DNA of 64,000 bases from Chryseobacterium luteum (GCF_000737785.1 NZ_JPRO01000007.1:248001-312000); one strand, 5' to 3'; positions 26,515 through 36,742 are shown, numbered from the stretch's first letter. Notes: generated from the letters alone by a model not told the origin. Numbers and translations: made by a program.

Positions 26515-27309
26515 TTAATTACTTTCCTTGGTTGTTCCGTATCCTTTTACAATACCTCTTGGGGAATTTTGGATAAACTGAAGGATCTCGTCTCTTTCGG
26601 CGGTTGGAAGCATTTCTTTTTCAATGTATGCCAAGGCCTGGGAAACATTCATTTTCATTTGGAAAATTGCTCTGTAAATTTTTTGGATTTCAAATATTTT
26701 CTCATTGGAAAATCCTCTTCTTCTTAATCCTACAGAGTTGATTCCTGCGTAAGAAATCGGGTCCCTTGCTACTTTCACGTAAGGCGGAATATCTTTTCTG
26801 ATTAAGGATCCTCCGGAGATCATGGTATGTTTTCCGATTTTGCCAAACTGCTGTACGGCAGACAATCCTCCCATTACGGTAAAATCGCCTATTTCTACAT
26901 GTCCTGCAATTCCGCATCCGTTTGCAATGATCACATTATCTCCTATGATACAGTCGTGGGCTATATGGGAAGTTGCCATAATAAGGCAGTTGCTGCCGAC
27001 TCTGGTAAATCCTAACGCTTTGGTCCCTCTGTTGACGGTAACACATTCTCTTAAAGTGGTATTATCCCCAATAATGGTCTGTGTATCTTCTCCATCAAAT
27101 TTCAGATCCTGAGGGATCGCAGAGATTACAGTTCCCGGAAAAATTTTACAATCCTTTCCTATTCTTGCCCCATCCATGATGGTCACATTCGGTCCGATCC
27201 AGGTTCCTTCTCCTATTTCTACGTCCCCAGCAATTGTAGTAAAAGGTTCTACAATAACATTTTTGCTGATTTTTGCGCGTTTATCTACGGCGGCTAATTG
27301 ATGAATCAT
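26515..27309 (-). CDS. lpxA: UDP-N-acetylglucosamine O-acyltransferase
   Basis: The 264-residue protein is a left-handed beta-helix with repeated IGxxxxI hexapeptides over residues 10-190 and a helical C-terminus. His118 in SHIAHDC is the catalytic base (E. coli His125). It carries out the first step of lipid A synthesis, adding a 3-hydroxyacyl chain to UDP-GlcNAc. It starts directly after the lpxC/fabZ stop with no gap, so translation is coupled. Confidence 0.96.
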   Translation of the reverse strand: MIHQLAAVDKRAKISKNVIVEPFTTIAGDVEIGEGTWIGPNVTIMDGARIGKDCKIFPGTVISAIPQDLKFDGEDTQTIIGDNTTLRECVTVNRGTKALGFTRVGSNCLIMATSHIAHDCIIGDNVIIANGCGIAGHVEIGDFTVMGGLSAVQQFGKIGKHTMISGGSLIRKDIPPYVKVARDPISYAGINSVGLRRRGFSNEKIFEIQKIYRAIFQMKMNVSQALAYIEKEMLPTAERDEILQFIQNSPRGIVKGYGTTKESN

Positions 27310-28707
27310 TTAATCAACTTTATTTTTTGCAACTTGAGCCATTAATTCTGCTTCCACAACTACGGTACCTCCTACATATCCATATCCCTGCATATGTACG
27401 ATACCTCTTCTAATGGGCTCTATCAGTTCAATTTTGAAAATAATAGTATCTCCTGGAACTACTTTTTTCTTGAATTTTACTTTATCAATTTTGATAAAAT
27501 AGGTAGAATAGTTTTCCGGGTCCGGAACACTTGCCAGTACCAGAATACCTCCTGTCTGTGCCAAAGCTTCCACCTGAAGAACTCCAGGCATTACAGGCTC
27601 TTTAGGGAAATGTCCCACGAAGAAAGGCTCATTCATGGTAACGTTTTTCAAACCTACTACATGAGAATCTGAAAGTTCAAGTATTTTATCAATCAATAAG
27701 AACGGAGGTCTGTGCGGCATAAGACGCATAATCCCGTTGATATCAAAAACAGGTTCTTTGGTAAGGTCAAAATCCGGCACGTTTTTCTTTTTCTGAAGTT
27801 TCCACTGGCGGTTCAGCTTTTTCGCAAACTGGGTGTTCACAAAGTGACCAGGCTTATTTGCAATTACTTTACCTTTTATTTTTACACCAGCTAATGCTAG
27901 GTCACCAATTACATCAAGTAATTTATGTCTGGCAGCTTCGTTAGGGTAGTTTAGTGTAAGGTTATCGAGAATACCGTTCGGTCTGATAGACACGTTGTCT
28001 TTTCCGAAGGCTTTTTTCAGTTTTTCTGTAGTTTCAGGAGTAAGATCCTTGTCTACATATACTATGGCATTGGAGATATCACCACCTCTGATCAATCCGT
28101 GATCCAGAAGCATCTCCAATTCATGCAAAAAGCTGAATGTTCTTGCAGAAGAGATCTCTTCTTTAAATTCTGAAATATTTTTTAGAGTAGCGTTCTGGGT
28201 TCCCAACACTTTGGTTCCAAAATCTACCATGGTAGTCACTTCGTAAGTATCTGAAGGAATGATGGTAATTTCTGATCCGGATGCCGGGTCTGCATAGCTC
28301 AGCACTTCTTTGATCACAAGATATTCCCTGGCTATATTCTGTTCCATTATACCCACACTTTCGATGGCTTCAACAAAGAATTTTGAAGATCCGTCTAAGA
28401 TTGGAGGTTCTGAAGCATTCATTTCCAGAATGGCATTGTCTACATCACATCCCACCAGCGCAGCCAAAAGGTGCTCGCAGGTAGTAATTTTAACGCCCAG
28501 CTTTTCTAATGTTGTTCCCCTTTCTGTTGCTACTACATAATTAACATCAGCTTCTACCTGAGGATGTCCCTCCAGATCTGTTCTTACGAACACAAAACCT
28601 GTATTTTCCTTGGCTGGTTTAATGGTAAGTTTTACTTCTTTACCTGTATGAAGGCCAATTCCAGAAAGCGTTACTTCTTCCTGGAGTGTTTTTTGCATGT
28701 CACTCAT
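27310..28707 (-). CDS. lpxC/fabZ: Bifunctional UDP-3-O-acyl-GlcNAc deacetylase / 3-hydroxyacyl-ACP dehydratase (LpxC-FabZ fusion)
   Basis: About 465 residues. Residues ~1-300 are LpxC, with the zinc ligands in TCEHLLAAL and in HKLLDVIGD. Residues ~320-460 are FabZ, with the [10 protein letters not shown] start and the active-site [17 protein letters not shown]. The fusion couples the committed, zinc-dependent step of lipid A synthesis to supply of hydroxyacyl-ACP. It is characteristic of Bacteroidota. I chose the ATG at 28707 (MSDMQKTL): longer frames would use a TTG inside lpxD, and the 8-bp overlap with the lpxD stop suits coupling. ATG 28698 is an alternative. Confidence 0.95.
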   Translation of the reverse strand: MSDMQKTLQEEVTLSGIGLHTGKEVKLTIKPAKENTGFVFVRTDLEGHPQVEADVNYVVATERGTTLEKLGVKITTCEHLLAALVGCDVDNAILEMNASEPPILDGSSKFFVEAIESVGIMEQNIAREYLVIKEVLSYADPASGSEITIIPSDTYEVTTMVDFGTKVLGTQNATLKNISEFKEEISSARTFSFLHELEMLLDHGLIRGGDISNAIVYVDKDLTPETTEKLKKAFGKDNVSIRPNGILDNLTLNYPNEAARHKLLDVIGDLALAGVKIKGKVIANKPGHFVNTQFAKKLNRQWKLQKKKNVPDFDLTKEPVFDINGIMRLMPHRPPFLLIDKILELSDSHVVGLKNVTMNEPFFVGHFPKEPVMPGVLQVEALAQTGGILVLASVPDPENYSTYFIKIDKVKFKKKVVPGDTIIFKIELIEPIRRGIVHMQGYGYVGGTVVVEAELMAQVAKNKVD

Positions 28708-29731
28708 TAGTTTTATCTTTTGAGGTATCCTCAAGATTATTTATTCTCTTTACAATTTCAGTAAAATTTCTGAAATGTACATAGTTTCTAAGATAGTCAT
28801 TGTAGCTTATCGCCGGGGATCCATACAATGTTTCTTTATCATTAACGCTGGAATTCACACCACTCTGGGCCTGAATTTTCACCTGATTACCAATTTTGAT
28901 ATGGCCTACGACTCCTACCTGTCCTCCGATCTGGTTCCAGTCTCCGATGGTAGTAGATCCTGCAATTCCTGCCTGTGCTGCAATCACGTTGTTCTGCCCG
29001 ATTTTCACGTTATGTGCAATCTGAATCAGATTATCGATCTTCGTTCCTTTTCCGATGATGGTAGATCCTATTGTTGCTCTGTCGATGCTGCAGTTTGAAC
29101 CAATTTCCACATCGTCTTCGATAATCACGTTTCCTAGCTGAGGAATCTTTTTGAATCCTTCAGCGGTAGGCTGAAAACCGAATCCGTCGCCGCCTACAAC
29201 CGTATTGGAATGGATCACACAGTTGTCTCCTACGATACAGTAGTCATAGATCCTGGCTCCGCTGTCAATTTTACAGTTTTTACCGATCTTCACTCCTTTA
29301 CCGATATACACATGCGGGTAAATCTGCGAACCTTCTCCTATTCTGGCTTTCTCCGAGACATAGGTAAAGGCCCCGATGTATGTCTTTTCACCGATTACAG
29401 CCGTTTCATGAATAGAAGAACCGGTTTCAATTCCTTCTTTTCTTGCCTGCATCTCCTGATACAGATTCATTAAAATCTGAAAAGAAAGATAAGCATCCTT
29501 TACAACAATTAAGGTAGGATTATAAGTATTTTTATTAATAAGTTTTTCCGAAACAATGATAACGGAGCATTTTGAGGTGTCTAAAAAATGGGCAAACCGA
29601 TCCTGTGCTATAAAAGAAAGATGCCCTGATTCACCATTCTCAATTGGTGAAACCCCTGTAATAACCGTACTTTCGTCGCCTATTATTTGTCCGTCAATAA
29701 AACTTGCAATTTGCGAAGCTGTAAATTCCAT
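28700..29731 (-). CDS. lpxD: UDP-3-O-(3-hydroxyacyl)glucosamine N-acyltransferase
   Basis: 343 residues. An LpxD uridine-binding N-terminal domain ([19 protein letters not shown]) is followed by a beta-helix of hexapeptide repeats, with the catalytic His in [10 protein letters not shown]. It transfers the second 3-hydroxyacyl chain during lipid A assembly. The start is ATG 29731; the three-codon longer frame begins with TTG. Its stop overlaps the lpxC/fabZ start region. It is the first gene of the lpxD-lpxC/fabZ-lpxA-efp block. Confidence 0.95.
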   Translation of the reverse strand: MEFTASQIASFIDGQIIGDESTVITGVSPIENGESGHLSFIAQDRFAHFLDTSKCSVIIVSEKLINKNTYNPTLIVVKDAYLSFQILMNLYQEMQARKEGIETGSSIHETAVIGEKTYIGAFTYVSEKARIGEGSQIYPHVYIGKGVKIGKNCKIDSGARIYDYCIVGDNCVIHSNTVVGGDGFGFQPTAEGFKKIPQLGNVIIEDDVEIGSNCSIDRATIGSTIIGKGTKIDNLIQIAHNVKIGQNNVIAAQAGIAGSTTIGDWNQIGGQVGVVGHIKIGNQVKIQAQSGVNSSVNDKETLYGSPAISYNDYLRNYVHFRNFTEIVKRINNLEDTSKDKTNE

Positions 29732-29737
29732 ATTCTG

Positions 29738-29766
29738 CAAAGATAAGAAATTCTGTAATTCGCAAA
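29738..29766 (-). promoter_or_regulatory. Promoter of the lpxD operon, with almost no leader
   Basis: On the minus strand TTTG (29766-29763), 17 bases, then TATCTTTG (29745-29738). The ATG begins at 29731, so the transcript would start only a few bases before the start codon and be nearly leaderless. Confidence 0.55.
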
Positions 29767-29803
29767 CATTTTTTGATTTTAGGAACGTGAATTTTAAGAT
29801 TAT

Positions 29804-31030
29804 TTAAGATATTATCTGGGAAATATCCCTTGGAAAGGTGAGGATATACCTTGCCGTTTTGTGAACCATAAGCCCCGACAGCAGTTGGTCCTGCGACTCT
29901 TCCAGCCTGATCTTTTTACCGTTTTTCTGAAGTAAATAAATAGGCTGTTTTTTGGTGTTATAAGGCAGTAATTTCCTCTTAATCTCATGTACAAGCTCTT
30001 TTCCATTATTGATTCCGAAAAATTCGTTGGTGTTTTTTATTTTTTCTTCAATAAATTTCCGTTTAAAAGGGTGCGTGGAAATAACCGTTTTCGGGAGGTT
30101 TCGCTGGATTATACATTTGCACCAATAGGAAAGAATAAAGTCTTCTGAATCCTGCCAGGATTTCATCGCATGAATTATATCATTGTCATCAAGTTGCGTA
30201 AATCTATAAATATCTTCATCGGTAGCAGAACTTTTTCCGCGGTTCAGAAAATATTTCAGGTTCTCCCCTGCAGGCAGATCCATTCCGTCGGAAATCAGAT
30301 ATTTGGCTCTTTCCAGGATTTTAACCAGAAGGAATTCTGCCAGTGCCGAAGTTTTATGATAATATACCTGCCAGTACATAAACATTCTGGCAGTCAGGAA
30401 GTTTTCTATGGAATAGACGCCTTTGGCATCAATGACCAATTCGCCTTCGCTGCAGACATTCATCATGGAAATGATCCTCTGTGTATTGATATTCCCTTCT
30501 GAAACCCCTGTGAAAAAGCTGTCCCTGTTCAGATAATCCAGCCGGTCTACATCAAGCTGGGAAGAGATAAGCTGGTTGAAAAATTTCCTGTGGTATTTCC
30601 CCCGGAACATTTCAATGGCCACAGAAAGCTGGCCTCCGAATTCTTCATTCAGCTTATTCATGAGCAATAAAGAAAGTTTTTCATGATGCCAGTCATCCAT
30701 CAGCATATTTTCCAGTGCGTGAGAGAACGGTCCGTGCCCAATATCATGCATCAGGATCGCCAGCATGGCTCCTTTTTCTTCTTCCTCTGTAATTTTAATT
30801 CCTTTCTGGCGCAGGGTTTCCAATGCCGTAAACATCAAATGCATCGCTCCCAGCGCGTGATGAAATCTTGTGTGGGTAGCTCCCGGGAATATCAGATTGA
30901 GAAGTCCGGTCTGCCCGATTCTGCGCAGTCTCTGAAAATAAGGATGCTGGATAATATCAAATAAAATTTCGTGTGGGATTCTGATGAAACCATGAACGGG
31001 GTCGTTGATGATCTTTAGCTTATTCTGCAT
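29804..31030 (-). CDS. HD-domain metal-dependent phosphohydrolase (dGTPase/SAMHD1-like)
   Basis: 408 residues. It has the HD signature: DPVHGFI at the N-terminus, the substrate-pocket RLRRIGQTGL, then H in THTRFHHALG and HD in LMHDIGHGPFSH. These are the metal ligands of the dNTP-triphosphohydrolase branch. It probably hydrolyses nucleotides; the family also includes uncharacterised phosphohydrolases. The start is ATG 31030 (MQNKLKI); a longer frame begins with TTG. A possible -7 box TAACTTTG is at 31059-31052. It lies 72 nt upstream of lpxD on the same strand. Confidence 0.87.
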   Translation of the reverse strand: MQNKLKIINDPVHGFIRIPHEILFDIIQHPYFQRLRRIGQTGLLNLIFPGATHTRFHHALGAMHLMFTALETLRQKGIKITEEEEKGAMLAILMHDIGHGPFSHALENMLMDDWHHEKLSLLLMNKLNEEFGGQLSVAIEMFRGKYHRKFFNQLISSQLDVDRLDYLNRDSFFTGVSEGNINTQRIISMMNVCSEGELVIDAKGVYSIENFLTARMFMYWQVYYHKTSALAEFLLVKILERAKYLISDGMDLPAGENLKYFLNRGKSSATDEDIYRFTQLDDNDIIHAMKSWQDSEDFILSYWCKCIIQRNLPKTVISTHPFKRKFIEEKIKNTNEFFGINNGKELVHEIKRKLLPYNTKKQPIYLLQKNGKKIRLEESQDQLLSGLMVHKTARYILTFPRDISQIIS

Positions 31031-31243
31031 TGAAACTTTGGTATTAGTAAACAAAGTTAGGGATTTTAAATTTTACCCTTATTTAATTTTCATTCATAAT
31101 CGTCTTAAAATTAACTGGAAATCAAAAAAATTACAGAATAAGTCTGGTCTTCTCATTAAATTTAAGTATATTAATTTTTAGGAATTACCCGTGTTATAAA
31201 TTAATCATCATGAATAATTACTTTTCATCCAATATGTAAAACT

Positions 31244-32026
31244 ATGAGTGACAAAAAATTTAATATTGCTATTCTTATTGATGGTGATAATGCTCAGGCC
31301 AAATTATTAAAAGAAACCATTGAAGAAGTTTCAAAATATGGTAAAGCTACGATCAGGAGGATTTATGGAGACTGGACTTCTCAAAGTATGAACTCCTGGA
31401 AAGATCTTGTTAATCTCTATTCCATTAATCCTATTCAAAAGTTTTCATATACCAGCGGAAAAAATTCAACGGACGGAGCCATGATTATTGACGCGATGGA
31501 TATTTTGCACGGAAAAAGTGTTGAAGGTTTCTGCATCGTGTCAAGCGACAGCGACTACACCGGCCTGGCCAAAAGGATTCGTGAGGAAGGACTTTTCGTC
31601 ATGGGTATCGGAGAGAAAAAAACGCCTGAATCTTTTGTCAAATCCTGCGATATATTTACTTATACTGAAAACATTACCCCTAAAATCAAAAAGGAACCAA
31701 AAGCCGAAAACCAGAAGATAAAAGAAAACAAAACCAAGGATACGGTAAAGAAACAGGATACCAGTCCTAAAATTCAGGAGTTTCAGAGCTTCTTATCCAG
31801 GAAAGACGAAGAAACGATTTCAAAGGCATTTGAAATTTCTGCTAACGAAAATGACATCGCTTTTATTTCAACACTCGGTACCAATATCAGAAAGATTGAT
31901 CCTAGTTTTGACTCGAGAACGTATGGATACTCCACTTTATCAAAATTATTTGATGATCTGCCCCATTTTGAAGTGGTGAGAAATGAGACCAATCATCCAC
32001 TGGTGAAAAAAAAGCAGCTTTTATAA
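31244..32026 (+). CDS. NYN-domain ribonuclease-like protein with LOTUS/OST-HTH-like C-terminus
   Basis: 260 residues. Residues ~6-140 are a NYN (PIN-like) domain with acidic catalytic residues Asp13 and Asp15 (LIDGDNAQ), Asp76 (STDGAM), Asp101 and Asp103 (SSDSDYTG). A Lys/Glu-rich linker (~145-172) leads to a C-terminal domain (~175-255) with the GYSTLSKLFDDLPHFEV pattern of OST-HTH/LOTUS RNA-binding domains. Bacterial members of this LabA/limkain-like class are likely RNA nucleases. It is transcribed alone. Confidence 0.88.
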   Translation: MSDKKFNIAILIDGDNAQAKLLKETIEEVSKYGKATIRRIYGDWTSQSMNSWKDLVNLYSINPIQKFSYTSGKNSTDGAMIIDAMDILHGKSVEGFCIVSSDSDYTGLAKRIREEGLFVMGIGEKKTPESFVKSCDIFTYTENITPKIKKEPKAENQKIKENKTKDTVKKQDTSPKIQEFQSFLSRKDEETISKAFEISANENDIAFISTLGTNIRKIDPSFDSRTYGYSTLSKLFDDLPHFEVVRNETNHPLVKKKQLL

Positions 32027-32136
32027 GTAACCCTCATTAGAATTGAGATTAAAATCCATGAGGACATTCCTGTTTAAAAATATAAAATGTCCTTTGAAGC
32101 TTTTACGATATTTTTACGAAGCTTACGTACTTTAGC

Positions 32137-32168
32137 TTTGCGTGATATTGGTTTTACATTTACCTTTG
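32137..32168 (+). promoter_or_regulatory. Promoter of the S41 peptidase gene
   Basis: TTTG (32137-32140), 20 bases, then TACCTTTG (32161-32168), an excellent match to TTTG-N19/20-TAnnTTTG. The ATG at 32196 lies 27 bases downstream. A second box, TAGCTTTG, overlaps the -33 element. Confidence 0.7.
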
Positions 32169-32195
32169 ATCGCTTTAATAAACTAGTACCCTTTC

Positions 32196-33839
32196 ATGAA
32201 AAGCTTATTCATTTTCATTATATCCTTTTTAAGTATCAACTTTTCTGCACAAGCTTTATCTGAAACTCAGAAACTGGAATCGCTTTGTAAGGTTTGGGGA
32301 TTTTTAAAATATTATCATCCTCATGTTGCAAAAGGGGAATTGGATTGGGATAAGCAGCTTTTTGAGAAGATTGATGAGCTTGATATTATCCGCGATAAAG
32401 AGCAATTGAGTGAATTATATTCTAAATGGATCAACAGTCTTGGAAAAATTGATGAATGTAAAAAATGCTCAAAGGAGGATAAGGGGAAAGTGTATTTTCT
32501 GAGAAATTTTGATCTGAACTGGATGAATAATCAAAAAATATTCAATAAAAAGGTAACCCAACAGCTTCTTTTTATTCAGAACAACAGAAACCTGGGCAGC
32601 AGTCATTATTGGGGAAAGGGCGGAAAAAAGGTTTATTTTAGAAATGAGAATTCATACGGCTCAAAATTCACTTCAAAAGAAATCAGTCTTTTAGAGCTTT
32701 TCAGATATTGGAATCTGGTAGAGTATTTTTTTCCTTACAAATACCAGACAGATCAGAACTGGAATGATGTTTTAACTGAAATGATCCCCAAGTTCCTCAT
32801 GATCAACAATGATGAAAGTTACCATCTCACACTTGCTGAACTGGTCGCAAAAACGGATGACTCCCATGCCTTTTTATATTCACCTTTGATCAGTGCCCAT
32901 CAATATGGAAGAAGAAAAGTTCCTGTAGAATATACCTACACAGAAGGAAAACTGGTTGTAACGAAGATCATTAAAAATAAATTTAATGAAGAAATACCTT
33001 TAAAATCAGGTGATGTAATTTATGATATCAACGGCAGAACCATTCCCCAAATGGTTAACAGTTTTGGAAAATATGTTCCTACATCCAATTCCTGGGGGAA
33101 AATCACAAAAGTGAAAAATCTGTTTCTTTTCAGTAATAATGATTCTGTCAACCTGAAAATAGAACGTGAGGGACAGAATCTGACAGTCACCGCTAAAACC
33201 TATCTTCTCAAGGATATTCTTTTAGAAAAACAGGCCGCTCAGCAAAAATGGAAGTTCCTGGATACTGACAAAAGGACAGGCTATGTAAATATGGGAATTA
33301 TTGAAAAAAGTGACCTGGATGATATGTACAGGGATTTAAAATTTACAACATCAATCATTTTTGATCTCCGGAACTATCCTAAGCAGACCATTTTTCCCTT
33401 AAGCAGGCTGATGCTTCCGGAAAAATCAATTTATTATCAATTTAATTTCCCGGAGACCGATTATTTGAGTAAATTTTATAGCGCAAAAAACAGCATCGGC
33501 AGAAAGAATCCGGATTACTATAAAGGAAATGTTATAATCCTGGCAGATGAAAATACGCAGAGCCAGGCAGAAACCACGGCCATGATGCTAAAACAGCATC
33601 CGAAAGCCAGGGTGATCGGCAGTAATACTTCAGGAGCCAATGGTGATATCATCAGATTTAAAATTGCGGATATGGATACCTGCTTTACGGGGCTCGGAGC
33701 CTATTACCCTGACGGAAGGGAAACCCAGCGGATCGGAATTATCCCTGACATTGTGATAAAGCCTACTGTAAAAGGCGTACAGGAAGGAAAAGACGAAGTT
33801 CTGGAAAGAGCTTTACACTATATAAAGACCGGTTTTTAA
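32196..33839 (+). CDS. Secreted S41-family (C-terminal processing-type) peptidase
   Basis: The 547-residue protein has a signal peptide (~1-19, ending FSAQA). Residues ~35-150 are an N-terminal helical region, ~240-300 a PDZ-like domain (IPLKSGDVIYDING), and ~330-535 the S41 catalytic core. Nucleophile Ser456 is in NTQSQAET, with G-S-N-T-S-G-A-N-G after it. These serine proteases cleave C-terminal peptides in the periplasm. It has its own strong promoter and no partner gene, so the substrate is unknown. Confidence 0.88.
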   Translation: MKSLFIFIISFLSINFSAQALSETQKLESLCKVWGFLKYYHPHVAKGELDWDKQLFEKIDELDIIRDKEQLSELYSKWINSLGKIDECKKCSKEDKGKVYFLRNFDLNWMNNQKIFNKKVTQQLLFIQNNRNLGSSHYWGKGGKKVYFRNENSYGSKFTSKEISLLELFRYWNLVEYFFPYKYQTDQNWNDVLTEMIPKFLMINNDESYHLTLAELVAKTDDSHAFLYSPLISAHQYGRRKVPVEYTYTEGKLVVTKIIKNKFNEEIPLKSGDVIYDINGRTIPQMVNSFGKYVPTSNSWGKITKVKNLFLFSNNDSVNLKIEREGQNLTVTAKTYLLKDILLEKQAAQQKWKFLDTDKRTGYVNMGIIEKSDLDDMYRDLKFTTSIIFDLRNYPKQTIFPLSRLMLPEKSIYYQFNFPETDYLSKFYSAKNSIGRKNPDYYKGNVIILADENTQSQAETTAMMLKQHPKARVIGSNTSGANGDIIRFKIADMDTCFTGLGAYYPDGRETQRIGIIPDIVIKPTVKGVQEGKDEVLERALHYIKTGF

Positions 33840-33972
33840 ATGAATAGAATATCAGTAATGATTAATAGAATTTTCATTTAACTAACATTTAACTTTTATT
33901 GTCTCTAATTTGTGAGAATTTAAAAAGAATTGGTCAACATTTTGATGCAATAACCATGTAAAAAAATAAATT

Positions 33973-35517
33973 ATGTCGGAAAAGATATTATGGATAGATG
34001 ATGAAATAGATTTACTCAAACCCCATATCGTATTTTTAGAAAAGAAAGGTTACCACGTAACCCCTGTTAATAACGTGAACGAAGCTCTGGAACTAATGGA
34101 TTCGGAGAAGTTTGCACTCACACTTATTGATGAAAACATGCCCGGAATTTCGGGATTGGAAGCCATTCCCATGATCAAAGAGAAGGATAATTCTTTAAAG
34201 ATCGTGATGGTGACAAAAAGTGAGGAGGAACATATTATGGAAGAAGCCATCGGATCACAGATTGCTGACTACATTTTAAAACCCGTAAATCCCAACCAGA
34301 TTTTATTATCATTAAAAAAGAATCTCCAGGAAGATAATCTTGTAGAGCAAAAAACAATTCTTCAGTATCAGCAGGAGTTCAGAAACCTGTCTATGGAGCT
34401 TTCTTATATCAGAACCTATCAGGAATGGGCAGAATATTATAAGAAGATTCTGAGCTGGGAAATTAAATTTGATAAAGTAGCGGACAATGAATTTTCCGAT
34501 CTTCTGCAGTCACAGAAAGAGGAAGCCAATATCCAGTTTGCCAAATTCATTGAGAAAAATTACGAAGGCTGGCTTACAGATTCCGAGAAACCTTTAATGA
34601 GCCATACTCTTTTTAAGGAAAAAGTAAAGCCTGAGGTAGAAAAAGAAAAAGTTCTTCTTCTCATGGTGGATAATCTGCGTTTTGACCAGTGGAGGGTTAT
34701 TGAGCCACTATTCACAAAATATTACAATAAGATTTCGGAAGATTATTATTACAGTATTCTTCCTACGGCCACTCAATATGCAAGAAACTCTTTCTTTGCA
34801 GGACTGATGCCGTCTGAAATTGAAAAACGTTTCCCTGATAAATGGTTCAATGATAATGAAGAGGGAAATAAAAATGAATTTGAACGGGATTTCCTTGAAG
34901 ACCAGATGAAAAGAATCGGTTTAGGATCTAAATCTATGAAATACCTTAAGGTCCTGAATGCGGATTTTGAGCGAAAGATCTATGATGATTTTAACCAGCA
35001 TAAAAACAATGATCTCCTGGTAATTGTTTACAACTTTATTGATATCCTTTCTCACGCCAAAACAGATAATCATATTGTAGACCAGCTGATCCGTGATGAT
35101 AAAACGTTCAGATCCCTTACCTTTAACTGGTTTGAAAACTCATCATTGCTGAAAATCATTAAAGCAGCAGCAGAAAGCGGTTACAAACTTGTGATCACTA
35201 CAGACCATGGAACGGTTTATGTTAAAAAGCCAAGCAAAGTAGTGGGAGATCGTGAAACATCAACCAATATCCGTTATAAAACCGGAAAGAGTTTAACGTA
35301 TGATACCAGTGATGTTTGGGCGATCACCAATCCTGAAAAACTATTCCTTCCAAAAGGAAATTTAAGCTCGAAATATATTTTTGCAAAAAACAATATTTTC
35401 CTGGCTTATCCGAAGAATTACAATCACTTTGTGAATTACTATAAAGAGACATACCAGCATGGAGGAATTTCACTTGAAGAATGTATTATTCCTTTCAGCA
35501 TTTTAGAACCCAAGTAG
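33973..35517 (+). CDS. porX: PorX, two-component response regulator with PglZ domain (type IX secretion control)
   Basis: The 514-residue protein starts with a receiver domain: acidic pair near WIDDEIDLL, phosphoryl-accepting Asp53 in LIDENMPG, Thr81 and Lys103 in ILKPVNP. Residues ~150-510 are the PglZ alkaline-phosphatase-like domain, with VDNLRFDQW, LPTATQYARNS, TTDHGT and an acidic metal site. In Porphyromonas gingivalis PorX pairs with PorY/SigP to control the T9SS and has phosphodiesterase activity on oligonucleotides. The partner histidine kinase is not here. A strong terminator follows. Confidence 0.95.
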   Translation: MSEKILWIDDEIDLLKPHIVFLEKKGYHVTPVNNVNEALELMDSEKFALTLIDENMPGISGLEAIPMIKEKDNSLKIVMVTKSEEEHIMEEAIGSQIADYILKPVNPNQILLSLKKNLQEDNLVEQKTILQYQQEFRNLSMELSYIRTYQEWAEYYKKILSWEIKFDKVADNEFSDLLQSQKEEANIQFAKFIEKNYEGWLTDSEKPLMSHTLFKEKVKPEVEKEKVLLLMVDNLRFDQWRVIEPLFTKYYNKISEDYYYSILPTATQYARNSFFAGLMPSEIEKRFPDKWFNDNEEGNKNEFERDFLEDQMKRIGLGSKSMKYLKVLNADFERKIYDDFNQHKNNDLLVIVYNFIDILSHAKTDNHIVDQLIRDDKTFRSLTFNWFENSSLLKIIKAAAESGYKLVITTDHGTVYVKKPSKVVGDRETSTNIRYKTGKSLTYDTSDVWAITNPEKLFLPKGNLSSKYIFAKNNIFLAYPKNYNHFVNYYKETYQHGGISLEECIIPFSILEPK

Positions 35518-35551
35518 TTTTTTTCATAGTTTATTTAAATTTTGGGTTTAA

Positions 35552-35590
35552 GGCGGCAAAAATCGTATGATTTTTGCCGCCTCTTTTTTT
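35552..35590 (+). terminator. Rho-independent terminator after porX
   Basis: GGCGGCAAAAATC and its complement form a 13-bp perfect stem over GTAT, followed by TCTTTTTTT. Confidence 0.92.
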
Positions 35591-35639
35591 ACAGTCGTTT
35601 TAATAGTCTCAAAGAGTTCATATCTTAGCAAAAAAAACA

Positions 35640-35933
35640 ATGTTTATCATCTCACTAACCTATAAAACTTCTCTGGAAAATGTGGAACGTTTCATCCCGG
35701 AGCACAATGATTTTCTTGAAAAGCATTACCAGTCCGGAAACTTTATCGCTTCGGGGAGAAAAGAACCAAGAACAGGAGGAATCATACTTGCCGATGCCAT
35801 TTCTAAAAAAGAAGTTGAAGAGATCATTCAGGAAGATCCATTTTATATTCATCAGGTAGCAGATTATACTATCACTGAATTTATTCCATCAAAATATAAC
35901 GAACACTTTAAATTTTTTATTAAAAACTTATGA
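35640..35933 (+). CDS. YciI-like protein
   Basis: 97 residues, a ferredoxin-like alpha/beta YCII domain. The conserved core here is FIPEHNDFLEKHYQSGNFI, then SGRKEPRTGG and DPFYIHQVADY, with His21 in the HxxxL motif position. YciI proteins are small cytoplasmic enzymes of uncertain role, some acting as dehydrochlorinase-like lyases. It overlaps the next gene xth by 4 bp (ATGA), indicating translational coupling. Confidence 0.85.
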   Translation: MFIISLTYKTSLENVERFIPEHNDFLEKHYQSGNFIASGRKEPRTGGIILADAISKKEVEEIIQEDPFYIHQVADYTITEFIPSKYNEHFKFFIKNL

Positions 35934-36691
35934 AGCTCATCACTTATAACGTTAACGGAATCAGAGCGGCGTTCACGAAAGATTTTCTAGGCTGGCTGAA
36001 AACTGCCGACCCTGACATTGTCTGCATCCAGGAAAGCAAGGCCGGAAACGACCAGATAGACATTGAAAGCCTTGAAAAAATCGGTTACTACAGTTATTGG
36101 CACTCTGCGGTGAGAAAAGGCTACAGTGGCGTCGGAATAGCCTCAAAAATCAAGCCTGATCATGTTGAATACGGATGCATTGAAAGCTATGATAACGAAG
36201 GCAGGGTCATCCGTGCGGATTTTGACGGATACTCTGTAATTTCAGTCTATGTTCCCTCTGCCAGCAATATTGAAAGACTGGAATTCAAAATGCAGTTCTG
36301 CCATGATTTTCTGGATTATATAAAGGAGTTGAGAAAAACGATTCCTAACCTTATTATTTCCGGTGATTTCAATATATGCCATCAGGCTATTGATATTCAT
36401 GATCCGGTCCGTTTAAAGAATGTTTCCGGCTTCCTGCCGATGGAAAGAGAATGGATGACCAGCTTCATTGAAGAATGTGAACTGATTGACAGTTTCCGTT
36501 TTTTCAATAATGAACCGGATAATTATACGTGGTGGAGCTATAGACAGAATTCCAGGGCTAAAAACAAAGGCTGGAGGCTCGATTATAATTTTGCCACCTA
36601 TACTTTAAAAGACAAGCTCTCACGAGCCGTCATCTTAAAGGAAGCCATACACTCTGATCACTGCCCTGCCTTATTGGAAATAAACGTTTAG
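35930..36691 (+). CDS. xth: Exodeoxyribonuclease III / AP endonuclease
   Basis: 253 residues with the full EEP-fold set: NVNGIRAA, QESKA (metal Glu), YVPSAS, SGDFNICH, YTWWSY, LDYN and the terminal SDHCP. It is an AP endonuclease and 3'-5' exonuclease that incises abasic sites during base excision repair. The start ATG overlaps the YciI stop. The gene sits close to other DNA-repair functions in the window but is separately transcribed from them. Confidence 0.95.
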   Translation: MKLITYNVNGIRAAFTKDFLGWLKTADPDIVCIQESKAGNDQIDIESLEKIGYYSYWHSAVRKGYSGVGIASKIKPDHVEYGCIESYDNEGRVIRADFDGYSVISVYVPSASNIERLEFKMQFCHDFLDYIKELRKTIPNLIISGDFNICHQAIDIHDPVRLKNVSGFLPMEREWMTSFIEECELIDSFRFFNNEPDNYTWWSYRQNSRAKNKGWRLDYNFATYTLKDKLSRAVILKEAIHSDHCPALLEINV

Positions 36692-36698
36692 AATAACA

Positions 36699-36724
36699 AA
36701 AGCCAGCTGTACTAGCTGGCTTTA
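36699..36724. terminator. Bidirectional terminator between xth and rlpA
   Basis: AAAGCCAGC and GCTGGCTTT form a 9-bp stem over a TGTACTA loop. It lies between convergent genes, with T-rich flanks. Confidence 0.8.
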
Positions 36725-36742
36725 TAAATTTAAATCATAAAT

